From Halichoerus grypus (taxonomy: Eukaryota > Chordata > Mammalia > Carnivora > Phocidae), in contig NC_135722.1 of NCBI RefSeq assembly GCF_964656455.1, forward strand, positions 51,912,628-51,976,627: 64,000 nt of DNA. Reading direction: 5' to 3'. Below the pieces are notes generated by a model that did not search any database, had not been told where the DNA came from, and saw only the letters and a list, made by a program, of their open reading frames with translations. Below are positions 33,491 to 47,000 of the stretch, in pieces (within the stretch, counting starts at the first letter, position 1; each line of letters starts with the position of its first letter). The position numbers were made by a program, and so were the translations under genes.

Positions 33491-36400
33491 ATGGCGGGGC
33501 CCGGCGCCCCCGGCGTGCCCGTCGCCCGCTGGAAACGCCACATAGTGCGGCAGCTTCGGCAGCGGGACCGCACGCAAAAGACACTCTTCGTGGAGCTGGT
33601 GCCGGCCTGTGAGTGCGCCACGGGGGCCCTGCAAGATGGCAGTGGAGGGAGGGGACGGAGATCCGGGCGCGGGGAGAGAGGGTTGTCTGGCTCCTCGGGC
33701 AGTGACCCGCGGGCAGAAAAGCCTTCTCGCCTCCGAATCCTTGGGCCTCCTGGCCCCTCCGTTTCGCCCCACCTCTGACTAGCCAGCATTCCTGCCCTTT
33801 CCAGTCCAGGCTCTAGCTTAGAGCCCCTTCCAGGACGGAGCTCCCTCCCGGTGCTCCTGCCCTCCTGGCCCCTCAGGGCCCGCCTCTCCCGGACTGGGTT
33901 TCCTGGGCACGGGTTTGTTAGCTAGTGTTGGTTTTTTAGGGTCTCTTATGCTTCCCCCTCCCGGGGCAGTTCTCAGGGTACAACCTAGTCAATCCATTTG
34001 GTCCCTGTGACCCAGTGAAAGAACTCTTGAGAGCAGCTACTTCTACTCTGAATCTCTAGGGAGGAAGCTCAGAGTCTCAGGCTTTGCCACTGGTAAGTGA
34101 TCCTGGCTCAGGTTTTTGAAGCACCTCTGTGCTCGGGCAACCCCAGCCCGAGGGAGAACCAGGGGACTCCAGGCTGCTGGCTGAGCCCAAGAAGAGTCAT
34201 ACTCAGGTGTTTGGGGCCCCGGGGGGGGGGGGGCTGGTCAGGAGTGGGTATGGCAGTTCAAGCCAGGGGGAACAAGTGTGCATGTGTGTAAGTGGCTCTG
34301 GTCACTCGAAATTGTATGTTGGGGGGTTTGGGTGGGGGGAGTTACAACCACTATCCCTCCAGTTCCATCACTGGTCCTAATTTTGGCTGCTGCTTAACTA
34401 TCTCCCCCCTGATCCCCCAAACTGAATTTTCAGCTCTTGTCCTGGGCCATTTACCTGCAGCCCTGTAGGCTGCTGGTCCTCTCCCTCAGGGATGTGAGGT
34501 CAGCCTCCTGCCTCCAGGCAACCTCACTTTTTCACTGCTCTGATGGACAGTGGAACCATCCAATTTGAGGGAAAAGTCACCCCTGTCCCCCAGGAGCTGC
34601 AATCTGTGGGACTGGAGAGACCCCGAGGGCTGCGATCAGACGTAATGAAGCTCCAGTTTTCTCTGTGGTCTTGGGTGGGTTGCATCCTTAAGCCTCAGAT
34701 TTATCACCCATAAATTGGGCAAAATGGCATCTTCTTTAGATTTGCTGGGGGGCCAGTGCAGTGCCCTGGGGGCTGGGGTGGGGTTTTGTGTGAGAACTAG
34801 CCCAGTGACCTCAGTCGAAGTGACAGGCAGGGAACTGGGTGAAGGAAAGGAGCTGAGGAGCTAGGCCTGGGCTTACCACCCCCACCCTACCCTGGAACTG
34901 GTGAGAAAAGAGGAAGTGAGTGTGGTGGGGGTGGAGGGAGATATTCCAGGGTCTGTAGCAAAAGCTACCAAATTCAAGGAGGTCTGCTGGATAGTTGCTC
35001 AAGGACTTTCTCTTCTGGCCTGGGGGAACCTTACCCCAACTCAGGGGAAGAGAGGATTGTTTATTTTAGAGTAGAAAATTAGAGCCCCTGGAGGGGAAGT
35101 AATTTGCCAAAGGCCTAGGCAGGTGGAGCTGCGTTTATTTCATCACTCTTTGGGGCAAAGACTTGCTCTGGGGCAAGGCTGAATCAATCCCTGGCGCTGT
35201 CCTTCCCTCAGGACCCACAGTGGTCGGTGAGGCCAGCCATCTACTTCCCCTGCAGTGGCTGTCTTTCTCTGTCCCCTGGAGAGACGGTTTCCTGGGAGGG
35301 CCTGTGGGCAGGTGCTGTGAGGAGGCTGTGCCAGGGCTGAAGGTCTGGGTAGAGCCCACAAACACTCCTCAGGCAAAGGGCAGAGCCCAGCCTGCCAGCA
35401 GCTCTGCCATTCTGCATCCCTGGGCTCCTGCAGCCCTCCCAGCCAGAGAGGTATGCCTGGAGTCTGCTGGAAAGTGTTTGTCTTTGTACCCCTAGATAAC
35501 CATCTCCTAGAGAAGGCTGAGTTGCTGGCCCGGATCTCAGAGAAGCTGCAGCCAGAGCCAAATGATGTCACTCCTGCTACCCTCCAGGGCCCCTGGTGAG
35601 TGTATGAGTGTTCCTGGTTACAATGGGCTGCCTATGCCCGGGCCCTGCCCCCACTGCCTATGCTGGCTTCATTTTCCCCCTGGCATCTCATTGGTCCTTA
35701 AATGCTACCCAGGGGAGGGAGGAGGTGGTCTCTTGAAACTTTCTCCAGGCCAGCTGCTTAGAATGCCCTTTCTCCACCACCTTTCTAAGTCCATCTCTGC
35801 ATTTGTCTCATCTCTTCCCTTCCCACCCCCCACACTCCTGCCTTTCCCCCTCCTCTTTTTGTGTCCCTGATCCTTACCTGATGCCTACAGAAAGGGTCTT
35901 GCTACATATACCAAAGGGGGAGTGAAGATGAGAACCAAGAATGGGTTGGGCCTCAGAGTTGGGAGGTGCTTTTTTTTTTAATAAAGATTAATTAATTAAT
36001 TTGACAGAGAGAGAGAGCATGCACACACACACATACAAGCAGGGGGAGTGGCAGGCAGAGGGAGGGGGAGAAGCAGGGTCCCGTGGAGCAGGGAGCCCGA
36101 TGCAGGGGCTCAATCCCAGGGTCTCGGGACCTGAGCCAAAGGCAAACGCCCAACCGACTGAGCCAGCCAGGCGCCCCTGGGAGGTGCTTCTTAAGGAGGG
36201 TCCTAGCTAGCGAACCCAAGGCCTGGGGAGGTCCTAGGGCAGAGGAGTCATGGGCAGTTTCAGTTTCTGGAGACTTGCCTTTTCCTCTACTGGCTTTGGG
36301 CTTCCATCTTCCTTAGGAGAAAGTTCATGGTTTTGGTTTCAGGCTTTCCGTGTTCATCCTGTGGGTGAACTGAGGGACAAAGAACACCGTTCTCTTATTG

Positions 36401-36511
36401 GTTGGCAGGGAAGAGGAATCGGGGCCTGACTCAGACCAAGTCCCATCACCAACCACTCTGAGGGTGAAGTGGCAAGAGAAGGAGGAAGGGCTCCGGCGGG
36501 TCTGTGGTGAG
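33491..36511 (+). other. ATG16L2: ATG16L2 exons 1-3: ATG5-binding N-terminus and linker
   Basis: Residues 1-107. Exon 1 encodes the basic helix RWKRHIVRQLRQRDRTQKTL, the part that in ATG16-family proteins docks on ATG5. Exon 2 gives NHLLEKAELLARISEKLQPE and exon 3 an acidic linker ending RRVCGE. Splice phases 1, 2, 0. Introns 1 (1887 bp) and 2 (813 bp, with a SINE) separate them. Confidence 0.9.
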
Positions 36512-37973
36512 GTAGGCTGGGCAGGGGTCTGAGAGAGAATGGCGTGGGGCCAGAATCCAGGACTTTGGGGGCAAGGGGATGTGGTCCAAGGGATCTGGCA
36601 AGTGAGGGACATTCCCCAAGTCCAGTGCCACAGTGCTCTCTAGCTTGGTTCTGGCAGCCCAGGAGGACGTGGTCTCCAACAGCAGCTAGAGGATGTGAGG
36701 TGAGAGCTGAGAGAGGAGGATGAGGTGCACAAGGCCAGATGAGTCTGTTCCCCCTTCCAGACGGTCCCGCCTGTTCTGTTCACAGCCTGCCTCCCCAACC
36801 CCGGGGCCCAGCACCGGCTGATGCACAGTACACACTTGCAGACCAAATGAGGAAGGTGGCCCACCCCCACAGCAGGGTGTGCTACTTCCACCCGACACTG
36901 CTGCCCCCACCCCGTGGTGTCTCTTGGCTGCAGTTTCACCACATTGTCCTGGTTTTCTTCTCTTTTCTGTAGCAGTTGCTTCTGAACTTCCTTCTCTGGT
37001 TCGTTTCCTCCTCCTCTTGAAATGTGGGTGTTCCTTGGAGCTTGGGTGGGTTCACGGACTCCTATGGCCTCAAAGATGGTTTGCTGACTCCCAGACCTGT
37101 CTCTGGCCCAGGCTTCTCCCCTGAGCTCCACACTCTTTGGTCAGCTGGGGTTCTTGGACATCACATCTAAAATCAGATTCCCCATCTCCCCCATAGTATA
37201 TGGCAAGCACCACATGGAGAGGGGACTCCTGCAGGTGCTGGGCTAAGCATTATTTCAGTTAATCCTCCACAACTCTACAGCAGGAAACTGAGGCTTAGAG
37301 AAGCGGAGCCAGGATCTGAACTCCTTCCCACATGAATCCATCTTCTGTGATCTCCATTCATTCTTTCAACAAAGATTTATTGACAATTGTCATTATCCAA
37401 GGCACATGATAAGGACAAGACCTGGCCCCATGGAGCTTCCAGTCCAATGGAGACTGATAGGCCATAAACACATGCCTAGTTACAGCATGCCACGTTACTT
37501 GCCCAACGAGTGTGGGAGTGGGGCTATGAACCCAGTGAGAGCCTCTCCCTCAGAGCCCCTATTGTAGTTACAACTTGACATTTGAGGCACTTCCTGGGCT
37601 GTGAAATCCCCAAGGCCTGGGATGCCCTTGCTTTGCTTCCACTTATCCCTGGGGTCTGTCCTCACAGTCCATGCTAATAAATATTTGTAGACTAAATGAT
37701 GGATGAGGTAGACCCTCCACCCCCAACTGGTAGTCACTGGGCTGGAAACTGAGGGGGCACCTCTGGTCCCTCCCAGCCCTCCATCCTGAGCTAGCTAGCA
37801 GTCATCAGCTCATGGATCCTGCCTCCAAATCCATCAACTCTCTGTTGGCCTGGCCCAAGTTACCCTCATCATTTCTGGACAACCCCTCCCTTGGCACTCC
37901 CATCCATTCTCCATACAGCACTCACAGTGAGAAATATATATACACACACACCTATGTATGTATGTATATATGT

Positions 37974-38011
<38 letters not shown>

Positions 38012-41000
38012 TTCTTTTTAAGTAGCCTCCATGCCCAACGTGGGGCTTCAACTTAACGATCCGGAGATTGTGAGTCCCATGCTCTACCAACTGAGCCAGC
38101 CAGGCGCCCCCAGAGTGATATATTTTAATAACAAAAAGATCTCCCTTAAAAAAAGACAATACAGACACACATGCTTGTGAACATTTCAAGAGAACAGAAG
38201 CCCACCGAGTAAAGAAGTGAAACCCCCTTCACCATCTCTCCCATTGTCAGTTTGGTATACATCTTCCAGAGCCCTTTAGCCTTCCCAGTGGAGTTCTCCA
38301 GAATTTCCTGCCACTCTCCCTGTCTCTGAACTAATAGTCCCCTTGGTCTGGGACACTTCCACAAACCCCTTGCCCTTAGCACTTCCTCTCTGGCACTTCC
38401 TCAGAACACACCAGTCAGTTCCCATTGGATATGCCAGGGGAAGGGGAGTTTTCTTTAATTCTTAGTACTGTTTCACATATCGCAATAAGCATATATCATT
38501 GTTATTATTTTAGCTTTTTGGGGGAAATAATTATAGGTCATAGGAAGTTGCAAAGATTGGTTACTTCTTATGTAACTATAGCATACATGATCAGGAAAAT
38601 GATATTGATATGAAATATACATACATTTCTTTGTCATGTTGTCCCATATGTAGATTTGTGTGACGGGCAATATACAGCACAATTTCGTCACCACAAAGAT
38701 CTCCCTCTTGCTACCCTTTTTGGCCACAATGCACCCCTCTCCCCCAACCATCCCTAACCCTGCACCCACTAATCTGTTTTCCATCTCTATTATTTGGCTT
38801 TTGAAAAACCTCCCCAAAATATTGAATCACAGACTATCAGTGAAAGTAAATGACAGGCAAGGAAGCAGAAGTGGAGGTCAGACTGCTCCGTGGTGAAAGG
38901 AATTACAAACGTTAGGAACTGGGCCGGCTAGGAAGGTAGGCAGGGGCAGGCGCACGGGCAGAGGGAGATCTGTCAGTGCGGCTGAGTAGCGCTGGCCTCG
39001 CTCCTCAGTCCGTCCCTCACCAGGCCCACGTGAGGAACAGGTTAGCAGTCAGAGCCCCCGCCTTGGTTATTTCCTCTTGCTCCTCTTGTCACACTGGTAG
39101 GAACCGCTTCACCTGAGGTCTATCTCTTCTGCTGACCCTTTAGCGCTAAAAAGTGAGACTTGACCTTCCTCTCTGTGGCTTCCCCAGCTCTTGGTTGAAG
39201 GACTGCTGAATGAGGCAGGGGCACGGATGAGGTGACCCTCACCCCCATTCTAGGCCTGGGGGCGGCTCAGGTATTCAGTCTGGCCTCTATGCTCCCACAG
39301 CCCGTTCTCCTTCTTGCCCTGTGCCTCTGCTTAGGGCTCCTGGTTGCTTTCTGGAAGCTATGCTCGGGTAGGCCAGGGTTAGAGAAGTGGGGAACAGAGC
39401 CCGCACCCCTTGAACCTCTCCTGTAGACCTGTCCTGTACTTGGAGCATCATGTTACGTGGTCTGCCACTTAGCTGTGTAACTTTGTCAAGACACTTAACC
39501 TCTCTGTGACAGTGTCCTCGTCTGCGAAATCGGGAAAATGGCAGTACCTACCTCATGCTCGCGTTATGGCGATTAAAAGTTAGTATGTGTGTAGTGCTCA
39601 GAACAGGGCATGACACACGTGCTATATAAACGTTTGCTATTATCTGAAATATTACTCCTTCTAGTAATTCTACATTACCCTATGAGGTAAGTGCTATCAT
39701 TCCGACTTTACAGGTGAGGAAACAGCAGGTTCAGAGAGGTTAAATGACCGCCCCGGGGTCACAGAGAAAGTAAGTGGCCCTGCCAGGGCTGAAACTCAGG
39801 TGTTAGGCTCCAGAGCCCAAGGCCCTTCCACTGTTCCACACAACAGCAGTGCGTTCTGTGCGCGGCCCTTCACCTGTCAGAGCCTGTGCTTTCGGGGTGG
39901 GGGAGCAGCCGACTCTGCTCCACGTCCAGCCGGAGAGGGGCTGGGGGCGCGCGGCGGGAGCCCTGCAGAGGCGCTGCCGCCCACCTTCCGCCCCCGACCG
40001 CCCCCAGATGGCCTACCAGGTGGTGGAGAAGAGCGCGGCCCTGGGCACCCTGGAGGCGACGCTGGAGGAGCGGCAAAGCAGGTGAGGCGCGGGCCGGTGC
40101 GAGGGGGGACCGCGCCCATCGCTGGGTGGCTCGGGGCCACCTCTGCCGGGGAAGGGGCGACGGGGTGCTCCTGCGTGTCTCCAGCACGGCCCGGGAGCTT
40201 TCCCCACGTAGTGGGAGACCTGGCTTAGCCACCTGCCTGACGGCGTGGAAGGTGCAAGTCTGCCCACCTCTGAGACCGGCTCCCACCGCGCCGCGACGAC
40301 GGGTGCCCCCTCCCGCAGGCTGGCGGCTCTGGAGGCCCGCGCGGCGGAGCTGCAGGAGGCGCGGGCGCGGCAGGCCGGGCAAGTGGACGCACAGCGGGCG
40401 CTGAACGTGGCGCAGCGGGAGGCCTACGAGGCGCTGCGCGCGCACGCCAGGCTCCGGGAGGCGGCCCTGCGCAGGCTGGAGGAGGAGGCGCGTGACCTGC
40501 TGGACCGGCTCGTGCAGCGCAAGGCGCGCGCCGCCGCCGAGCGCAACCTGCGCCTCGAGCGCCACGAGAAGTGAGCGCGCTTGGCCCCGCCCCTCGGAGA
40601 CGAGAGCGCCGCGGCCCTGTGGGGGAGGGCACGCTCCGCGCTTCACCTCCGCGGCCCGAGGCGCGTCGGCCCGGTGCGGCTCTCTGGATGCTTCTCTTCC
40701 GCCAGGGCCAAGCAGGCGCGGATGTCCTTGGAGCTGAAGAAGGCTGCCAAGCGGACAGTGAGCATCAGCGAGTAAGCGTGGGGGCGCGCCCGGTCCGGCC
40801 CGCCGAGCCTCCGCAGCCCGCTCTGCCCCGCGTGCTCTAGGGCGCCCTTTTCTCTGGCCTCCGCCTGCAATTCTACCCCGCCCCCACCTGTCTGCACGAG
40901 GCCCCCACGTAGACTGAGCCCGCAGGACACGTGCAGACTCGCGTGGTCTGGTCGTAGGCGCCAGCACGGCTGCCCGCAAGATCCCTCTTCACCGTGCTGT

Positions 41001-44000
41001 GTGTTGTGCCCTGGGGGCAGGGAGGCGCTGGTCCCTTGACCTCCCTGAGTTTCACGCCCTGTCCAGGAGCCCAAACCCCATAGGCGACGGGATCAGAGAG
41101 GAGGCTGAGACTCTGGCCCGGCCTGCTGAGCCCCTGTCCCTGAAGAGTGAGGCTGGTGAGAAGTGGAAGAGGCCGTTCAGGTGAGGACTGTCCCAGAGCT
41201 CTGAGCTGGGCCCCACGCCCCACCCAGAGTCTTCCTCTAGGGCCTTGGGCCCAGCTCGGGCTCAGGGGAGAGGACAGGTCTGATCTCCAGTGCCTGGAGC
41301 CTCTTGGGGTCATTGCCGTCTTAGGGACTCCGGCGCCTTCCCAGGACCAGAGCTGTGGGGGTGCGGTGTCAGGCTGGTGAAAGGGTGTCACCAGGAGGGA
41401 ACTGTGGGCGAGGCCCAGGACTCGGCTGTCACAGGGGCGCAGGTGTGCAAACGTGTCCTCACAGGGACACGAGAGCACATGTGTGTACAAGCTTGGGGGA
41501 GCGTATCCGAGCGCGTGAGAGCACGTATAGATGTGAGCTCACACGGGCTTCTGAAGCCCATGCAACCCCTCAGTCTCTCCCGTTCATCTCCATTTGTCTG
41601 TCATTGCAGCTGCCCGCCCCCACCCTTGCTCCATTCACCAACTTGAAGGCTTCTCTTTCAGCCCTTCCTTGCAGGTCACTGGTGTCCGGGCCTGGGGGCA
41701 GTGAAAGAACTTTGGGGAGGGGCATGAGATGCTGGTCCCCAAAGTCCTTGGCAGCCCCGGTGGGCCAAGTCAGCCCAGGACGCATCCTCTTCTGGGCATT
41801 TTTGAGGTCACTCAGCAGGCCTAGGTTTTACCTCCCTCCATCCGCCAGCCTTGTGCTGTCCCAGCCTGAGGGCACCTTCACCCTCTCCCCCATATGCCCC
41901 AGCTCAGCCTCCTCAGAACTTTGGGTGGAGGGCACTTGGGTGGTGAGGCAGTTCTTACCATCATGGTGGAAACTTTGGGAGACTTTATTCCTAAATCCCT
42001 CCCTGCCTCCACCTTCCGGGGACTGCCGTGGGTCATCCCGCTCTCCTGCTCTTGGAGGAGCCAAGTTCTTGTCCCAGGCTCACAGGCCTGCAAGCCTCAG
42101 TGTCCCCAGCAGGGTGTAGGGATGAGTGGCTGCCGTCTGCACACTCACTGGCCAGTCCCTTAGCACATCTCTCAATTCTACCCCAGATCTGCCTCTGCCA
42201 CCTCCTTGACACTCTCCCGCTGTGTGGATGTGGTGAAGGAGCTTCTGGAGTAAGTGTGTGTGTGCACCTACATGTGTGTGAAGGGTTTGGGCCCCTTGGA
42301 GGCCCGTGTCAGGCTTCTGGACTCCAGGCTTGGTCTGTGTATGTCTCGATCTGTCCGTCTGTGTGTTGCCCAGCTGTCTGTGTGAATCTCTGCTGCCTCT
42401 CCCAGACCTCATTTCCCTCATTTCCAGGCCCTGCCTGGCTGTCCTCCACGCTCTGTCCCTCATCCGTGGTCCCCACAGAGGACCAGGATCTCCAGCCTGA
42501 GCCTGGATAGGAACTACCACTCAGTTGGGAAATAGGCTCAGATGTGTCAGGACTTGTCCAGGGTCACAGAGCCAAGTGGCAGCAGGGCTCAGACGGAAAC
42601 CCCAGCCCAGAGGTTGCTCTGCATTCACCAACTCCTCCCTGCCTCTGTGCCCCTCCCGTCTTCACACTGACCCCCGGGGTCAGAGGCTGGGTTGGGAATG
42701 AGCTCGCTGCCCCTCTGGGCCATGTTCTGCCACCTTTCTTGTCTGCTTTCTGTTGTTGCCGCCTCAGGAGCATGAGACCCCCATGTCCGAAGGCCTTGCC
42801 AAATGCCTTCCTAACACCTGCCCCCCACCCAGTTTCAAGAAGAGGAGAGGCCACTCCATTGGGGGAGCTCCTGAGCCGCGATACCAGAGCATCCCTGTGT
42901 GTGTGGCTGCCCAACCTCCTACCCAGGTTCAGGATGTGCTGGTAAGGGAGGGGCTGGGCCACATGCACGAGGTGACCATATGGGGAGTGCAGGCCCCAGG
43001 GGTGGTACACAGAGGCCAGGGAGGCAAGGCTGGGCTCCTCAGCTAGAGCACAAGTGTTCTTTCCCATCCAGCGGTAGAAGCCTTTCAGCATTTAGTGATG
43101 GGGGATGGACTGGAGAGGGAGATCAGGAGGCCGGGCAGGGGACGGTGGGGAAGTGTAGCGGGAGGCTGCTGCAGGGCTGCTGAGACCCGATGTGTGCAGG
43201 GGTGCGTGTGAGAGCCTGTGTGTGCAGAGAGGTGCGTTTGGTGAGGGCCAGAGGCACCAACCTCCCTTTTCCCCGCAGGATGCCCACCTTTCCGAGGTCA
43301 ATGCTGTTTGTTTTGGCGCCAGTAGCAGCCTCCTGGCCACCGGAGGGGCTGACCGCCTCATCCACCTCTGGAATGTTGTGGGAGGTGAGGGTTTCTCCTC
43401 TGTGGGCCATCCTGGGGCTTTCTCTCCAGAGCCCACCCTCAGCTTGCTCCTTAGTGGGCAAAGGTCTTAGATCTGTTGGTGTTTCCTCACATGTAACATT
43501 TTTGTGGGCAGTGGCCAGATGACCCCTTGGCAAGAGCTCTGGGCTGAGCCTCCTAGTTGCTGGGATCCAGGTCTGCAGGATGGGGAGGGCCCAGCTCAGA
43601 TGGTCCCTGTTAGGGGAAGCGGGGGTCCCTTCTCATTAGATTCTGCAGGGATAGGCCCTTGAGAAGCAGGTCCCTGGGGCCCACCAGCTGGCCTCCTCTT
43701 CTGGTATCACTTGAGCTCTCAGAACTCAGGAGATGAGTGTTAACTACCCTCTGCTTGTAGAGGTGGGTGTGTTGGGGAGTCACAGTCATTTCCCGGAGGC
43801 TTCCTAGAGAAACGTCTGGCCCTGGCTTGCTGTGTGACCCCAGGACAGTCCCTTCTCCCTGGTCCTCTGTAGCCCTGTGAGATCATCAGCTGCCCCCTGG
43901 AGCCCCCTGCTGGCAGTTTAGGGAGGTGCAGCCTCCAGCCCAGGCCCCCAGAAGTCTTTCGTCTAATGTGGGAGAGACTGATCTTCCCAGCAACTCCTCT

Positions 44001-47000
44001 TCATGAGGTTAGTGACTTCATTTCACCTGTCCTTTTCCTGGTCCCCCCAGATCGTCTGGAGGCCAACCAAACCCTTGAAGGAGCTGGTGGCAGCATCACC
44101 AGTGTGGACTTCGACCCTTCGGTGAGGGGACTTAGCCTCAGTGACATGGGACGTCTGTTGTGTGCCCCCGTCCCCAGTCTCCACACTGGGCAGGTGGGGG
44201 CTCTGGGACATAAGGGAACATCCTGGATGTCCTAGAACCAGTCCCTCTGGTTGCTACATAAACCCTCCCTGGGCCTGGAGGCTACTCTGCCTGTCTGGAT
44301 GATCTGGGAGGCTCAAGGCAGCCCCTGCCCCAGCTCCCTGGTGTGAGGGATGTTGCTTCTGTCCAGGCCCAGGTTCAGGGCCTTTCTCTTCCCCTTCCAT
44401 CCCTCCAGGGCTCACAGGTATTAGCAGCTACTTACAATCAGGCCGCCCAGCTCTGGAAGGTGGGGGAGGTACAGTCCAAGGTAAGGCCTGACTGAGGAGG
44501 CAGCCCTGGGGTCAGGGGTCATGCCTTGGGGCCTGAGGGGGGATGTTATGGAGTCTTGGCCATGTCCTTGATCCATATGTGGGATGTGGGGGGGGGGCAG
44601 GAGACACTGTCTGGACACACAGACAAGGTGACGGCTGCCAAATTCAGGCTAACAAGGCATCAGGCGGTGACTGGGAGCCGAGACCGGACGGTGAAGGAGT
44701 GGGACCTCGGCCGCGCCTACTGTGAGGCCCAGCCCCTCCCTCCCCCTCCCTACCTGCTGGCACCCCCAAGCCAGGTCAAGAACACCTCAGCCTGTTCTGT
44801 GGGAATGGCTCTAAGATTCACAGGCATTTGGGGTGAAAGGTCCCAAGGCCTCTCCTTCTCTACTCCCCATCGGTGTTTTTTTCTGCTTGGTTTCTTGGTG
44901 ACCTCAGGCTTTGGGCTGGGAAGCAGGGGACCTGGTTTCTAGTCTGGGGAGGATACTTACCCCTCTGGGGCTTCTGGACCTCAGCTTCTCCGTATGTCCA
45001 GTGGGATGGCTTCCAACAACCTTTTTCTGAGGCTAGGGCTCTGCTCTTTGGTCCCCAGGCTCCAGGACCATCAATGTCCTTTCCTACTGTAATGATGTGG
45101 TGTGTGGGGACCATGTCATCATCAGTGGCCACAGTGACCAGAAGATCCGGTTCTGGGACAGCAGGTGACAGGCATGGGCTGTGGGGGGTGGAGGCATGGG
45201 GACAGGCTTCCTGTGTTCTCTTTCGTTTCTCTGGCCACAGAGCCATGGAGGCACCTCAGGGAAGTGAGGCTGCGGTGGCCTGTCTAGGTGTGGCCCCTTG
45301 AAGGCTCCGCTGCCTCCGGGGACCTGTGGCACCTTTTTAGTGGCTCTTGGTCCAGCTGCTGGACTCTGCCTGGGCCTTGCCAACCAAAATGGAGGAGCCT
45401 CCTTTTCTACTTAGTTACCACTTTTATTTTTTTTAAATATTTTATTTATTTATTTGACAGAGAGAGAGACAGAGACAGTGAGAGAGGGAACACAAGGGGG
45501 AGTGGGAGAGGGAGAAGCAGGCTTCCTGCTGAGCAGGGAGCCCGATGTGGGGCTCGATCCCAGGACCCTGGGATCATGACCTGAGCCGAAGGCAGACGCT
45601 TAACGACTGAGCCACCCAGGCGCCCTAGATACCACTTTTAAATCAAAGGAAACAAAGTTTTCGTTGTTTTCCGGCCTAGAGCCCGGCGTGGGGGGTGATT
45701 TATAAAAGCCGGTGCCGGAGCCGGTGCCGGGTCTCCTTCCAGGTGCGCGGTGATTGCTGTCGGAGACCCTTTGCGCTCTCACACATTTAACGGCAACTCT
45801 CGTTTCCTCTCCAGCGGTTATTTTAGCGACCCAGGGGTTTCGAGGTCCCAGCTTCTAGTCAAAGGCTGGCTAAGTTCCTCTTGGAGGGGCTGGCCGCAGT
45901 GGGAGAAGGGAGACTAGTCAGCGTCAGCCCTGGCCCCGGTGATCTGAGACCCGGGGCCCCTCTTGACTTTGTTCACCTGTCAGGAGTGGCCTTGGTGGGC
46001 TGTTCCTCATCCCTACCTGTCTCTGCTCCTCAGGGTCCCCTGCTGCACCCAGATCATCCCTGTGCAGGGCCGGGTCACCTCCCTGAACCTCAGCCAAGAC
46101 CAGCTGCATCTGCTCAGCTGTTCCCGAGATGACACACTCAAGGTCATCGACCTTCGTGTCAGCAATATCCGCCAGGCATTCAGGTACCTGCTTTGTGCCC
46201 CCGGCACTGTGGCTTTGGCCGGGGCAGCTGGGTCTCTCATCCCTTGTTAAGGGCCCTTCTGGACCTGTCAGTGGGGGACCCATTCTGGACGCCCTTCTGG
46301 ACCAGGACCTGCTGAGGTGCCCCAAGCTCCTGATGGAGAGAGGAAGCTCTTGAAGCTCCTGGCTGAGGGCAGGGACCGGCGGCCACGTTCATTCTGACCC
46401 TGGTTGTGTCTGTCCTCAGGGCTGATGGCTTCAGGTGTGGTTCTGACTGGACCAAAGCTGTGTTCAGGTGTGTGTGCGAGAGCACGTGCCTGTGCCTGAG
46501 TGTGCCCCCCCGACCGTGTATGTCCGTGTCTGCATGCGTGCGCCCTCGCCTCTGCTCATTTCTTGCTTGCCCTGCTGTGCCCACTGCAGCCCGGACAGAA
46601 GCTATGCCCTGGCAGGTTCCTGGGACGGAGCCCTTTACATCTGGGATGTAGACACCGGCAAGCTGGAGGGTAGTCTGCGGGGACCCCACTGGTGAGCACG
46701 GCCCCCACCCCCGGCCCCAGTGCTGCTAAGCCAGTTCCAGGTTCTGACATGCTTGGGACCCTGGAGTCCCCAGCCCTTGTCCCCACATCCCCCCCTCCCC
46801 CTCAGAGCCCTTCTTAGTTCACAAGGTGCTTTCCCTTGTGCGCAGCTCTGTGAGCCCATTTTACAGGCTTAGAGAGAGCCTCAGGCTGCCCTGTTCCAGT
46901 AACGAGGGGCAGAACCCAGGCTGCAGGCCCAGCTTCTGATGCCTCCTCCCTGAATCCCATCCCTCCCCGTCCTCAGCACTGCCGTCAACGCCGTGGCCTG

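Larger units (their letters stand above)
36512..40007 (+). other. ATG16L2: ATG16L2 intron 3 (3.5 kb)
   Basis: The longest intron. It contains an antisense MIR/L2 stretch (about 37190-37500), a compound microsatellite, a short Can-SINE, and a sense then antisense MIR pair (39430-39640 and 39660-39840). No extra exon recognised. Confidence 0.85.

Noticed and set aside
33244..33789. 181-codon minus-strand frame across ATG16L2 exon 1
   Set aside because: CpG-island shadow of the promoter and exon 1 with Arg/Gly/Pro bias; no homologue recognised.
39870..40979. 369-codon minus-strand open frame over ATG16L2 exons 4-6
   Set aside because: It is antisense to Arg/Ala/Glu-rich, GC-rich coding exons, runs across introns and exons alike, and has low-complexity Ala/Arg/Gly/Pro composition without any domain.
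41355..42119. 254-codon plus-strand open frame
   Set aside because: It lies entirely inside ATG16L2 intron 7 (41181-42186) and shows no family features; an intronic chance frame in stop-poor DNA.
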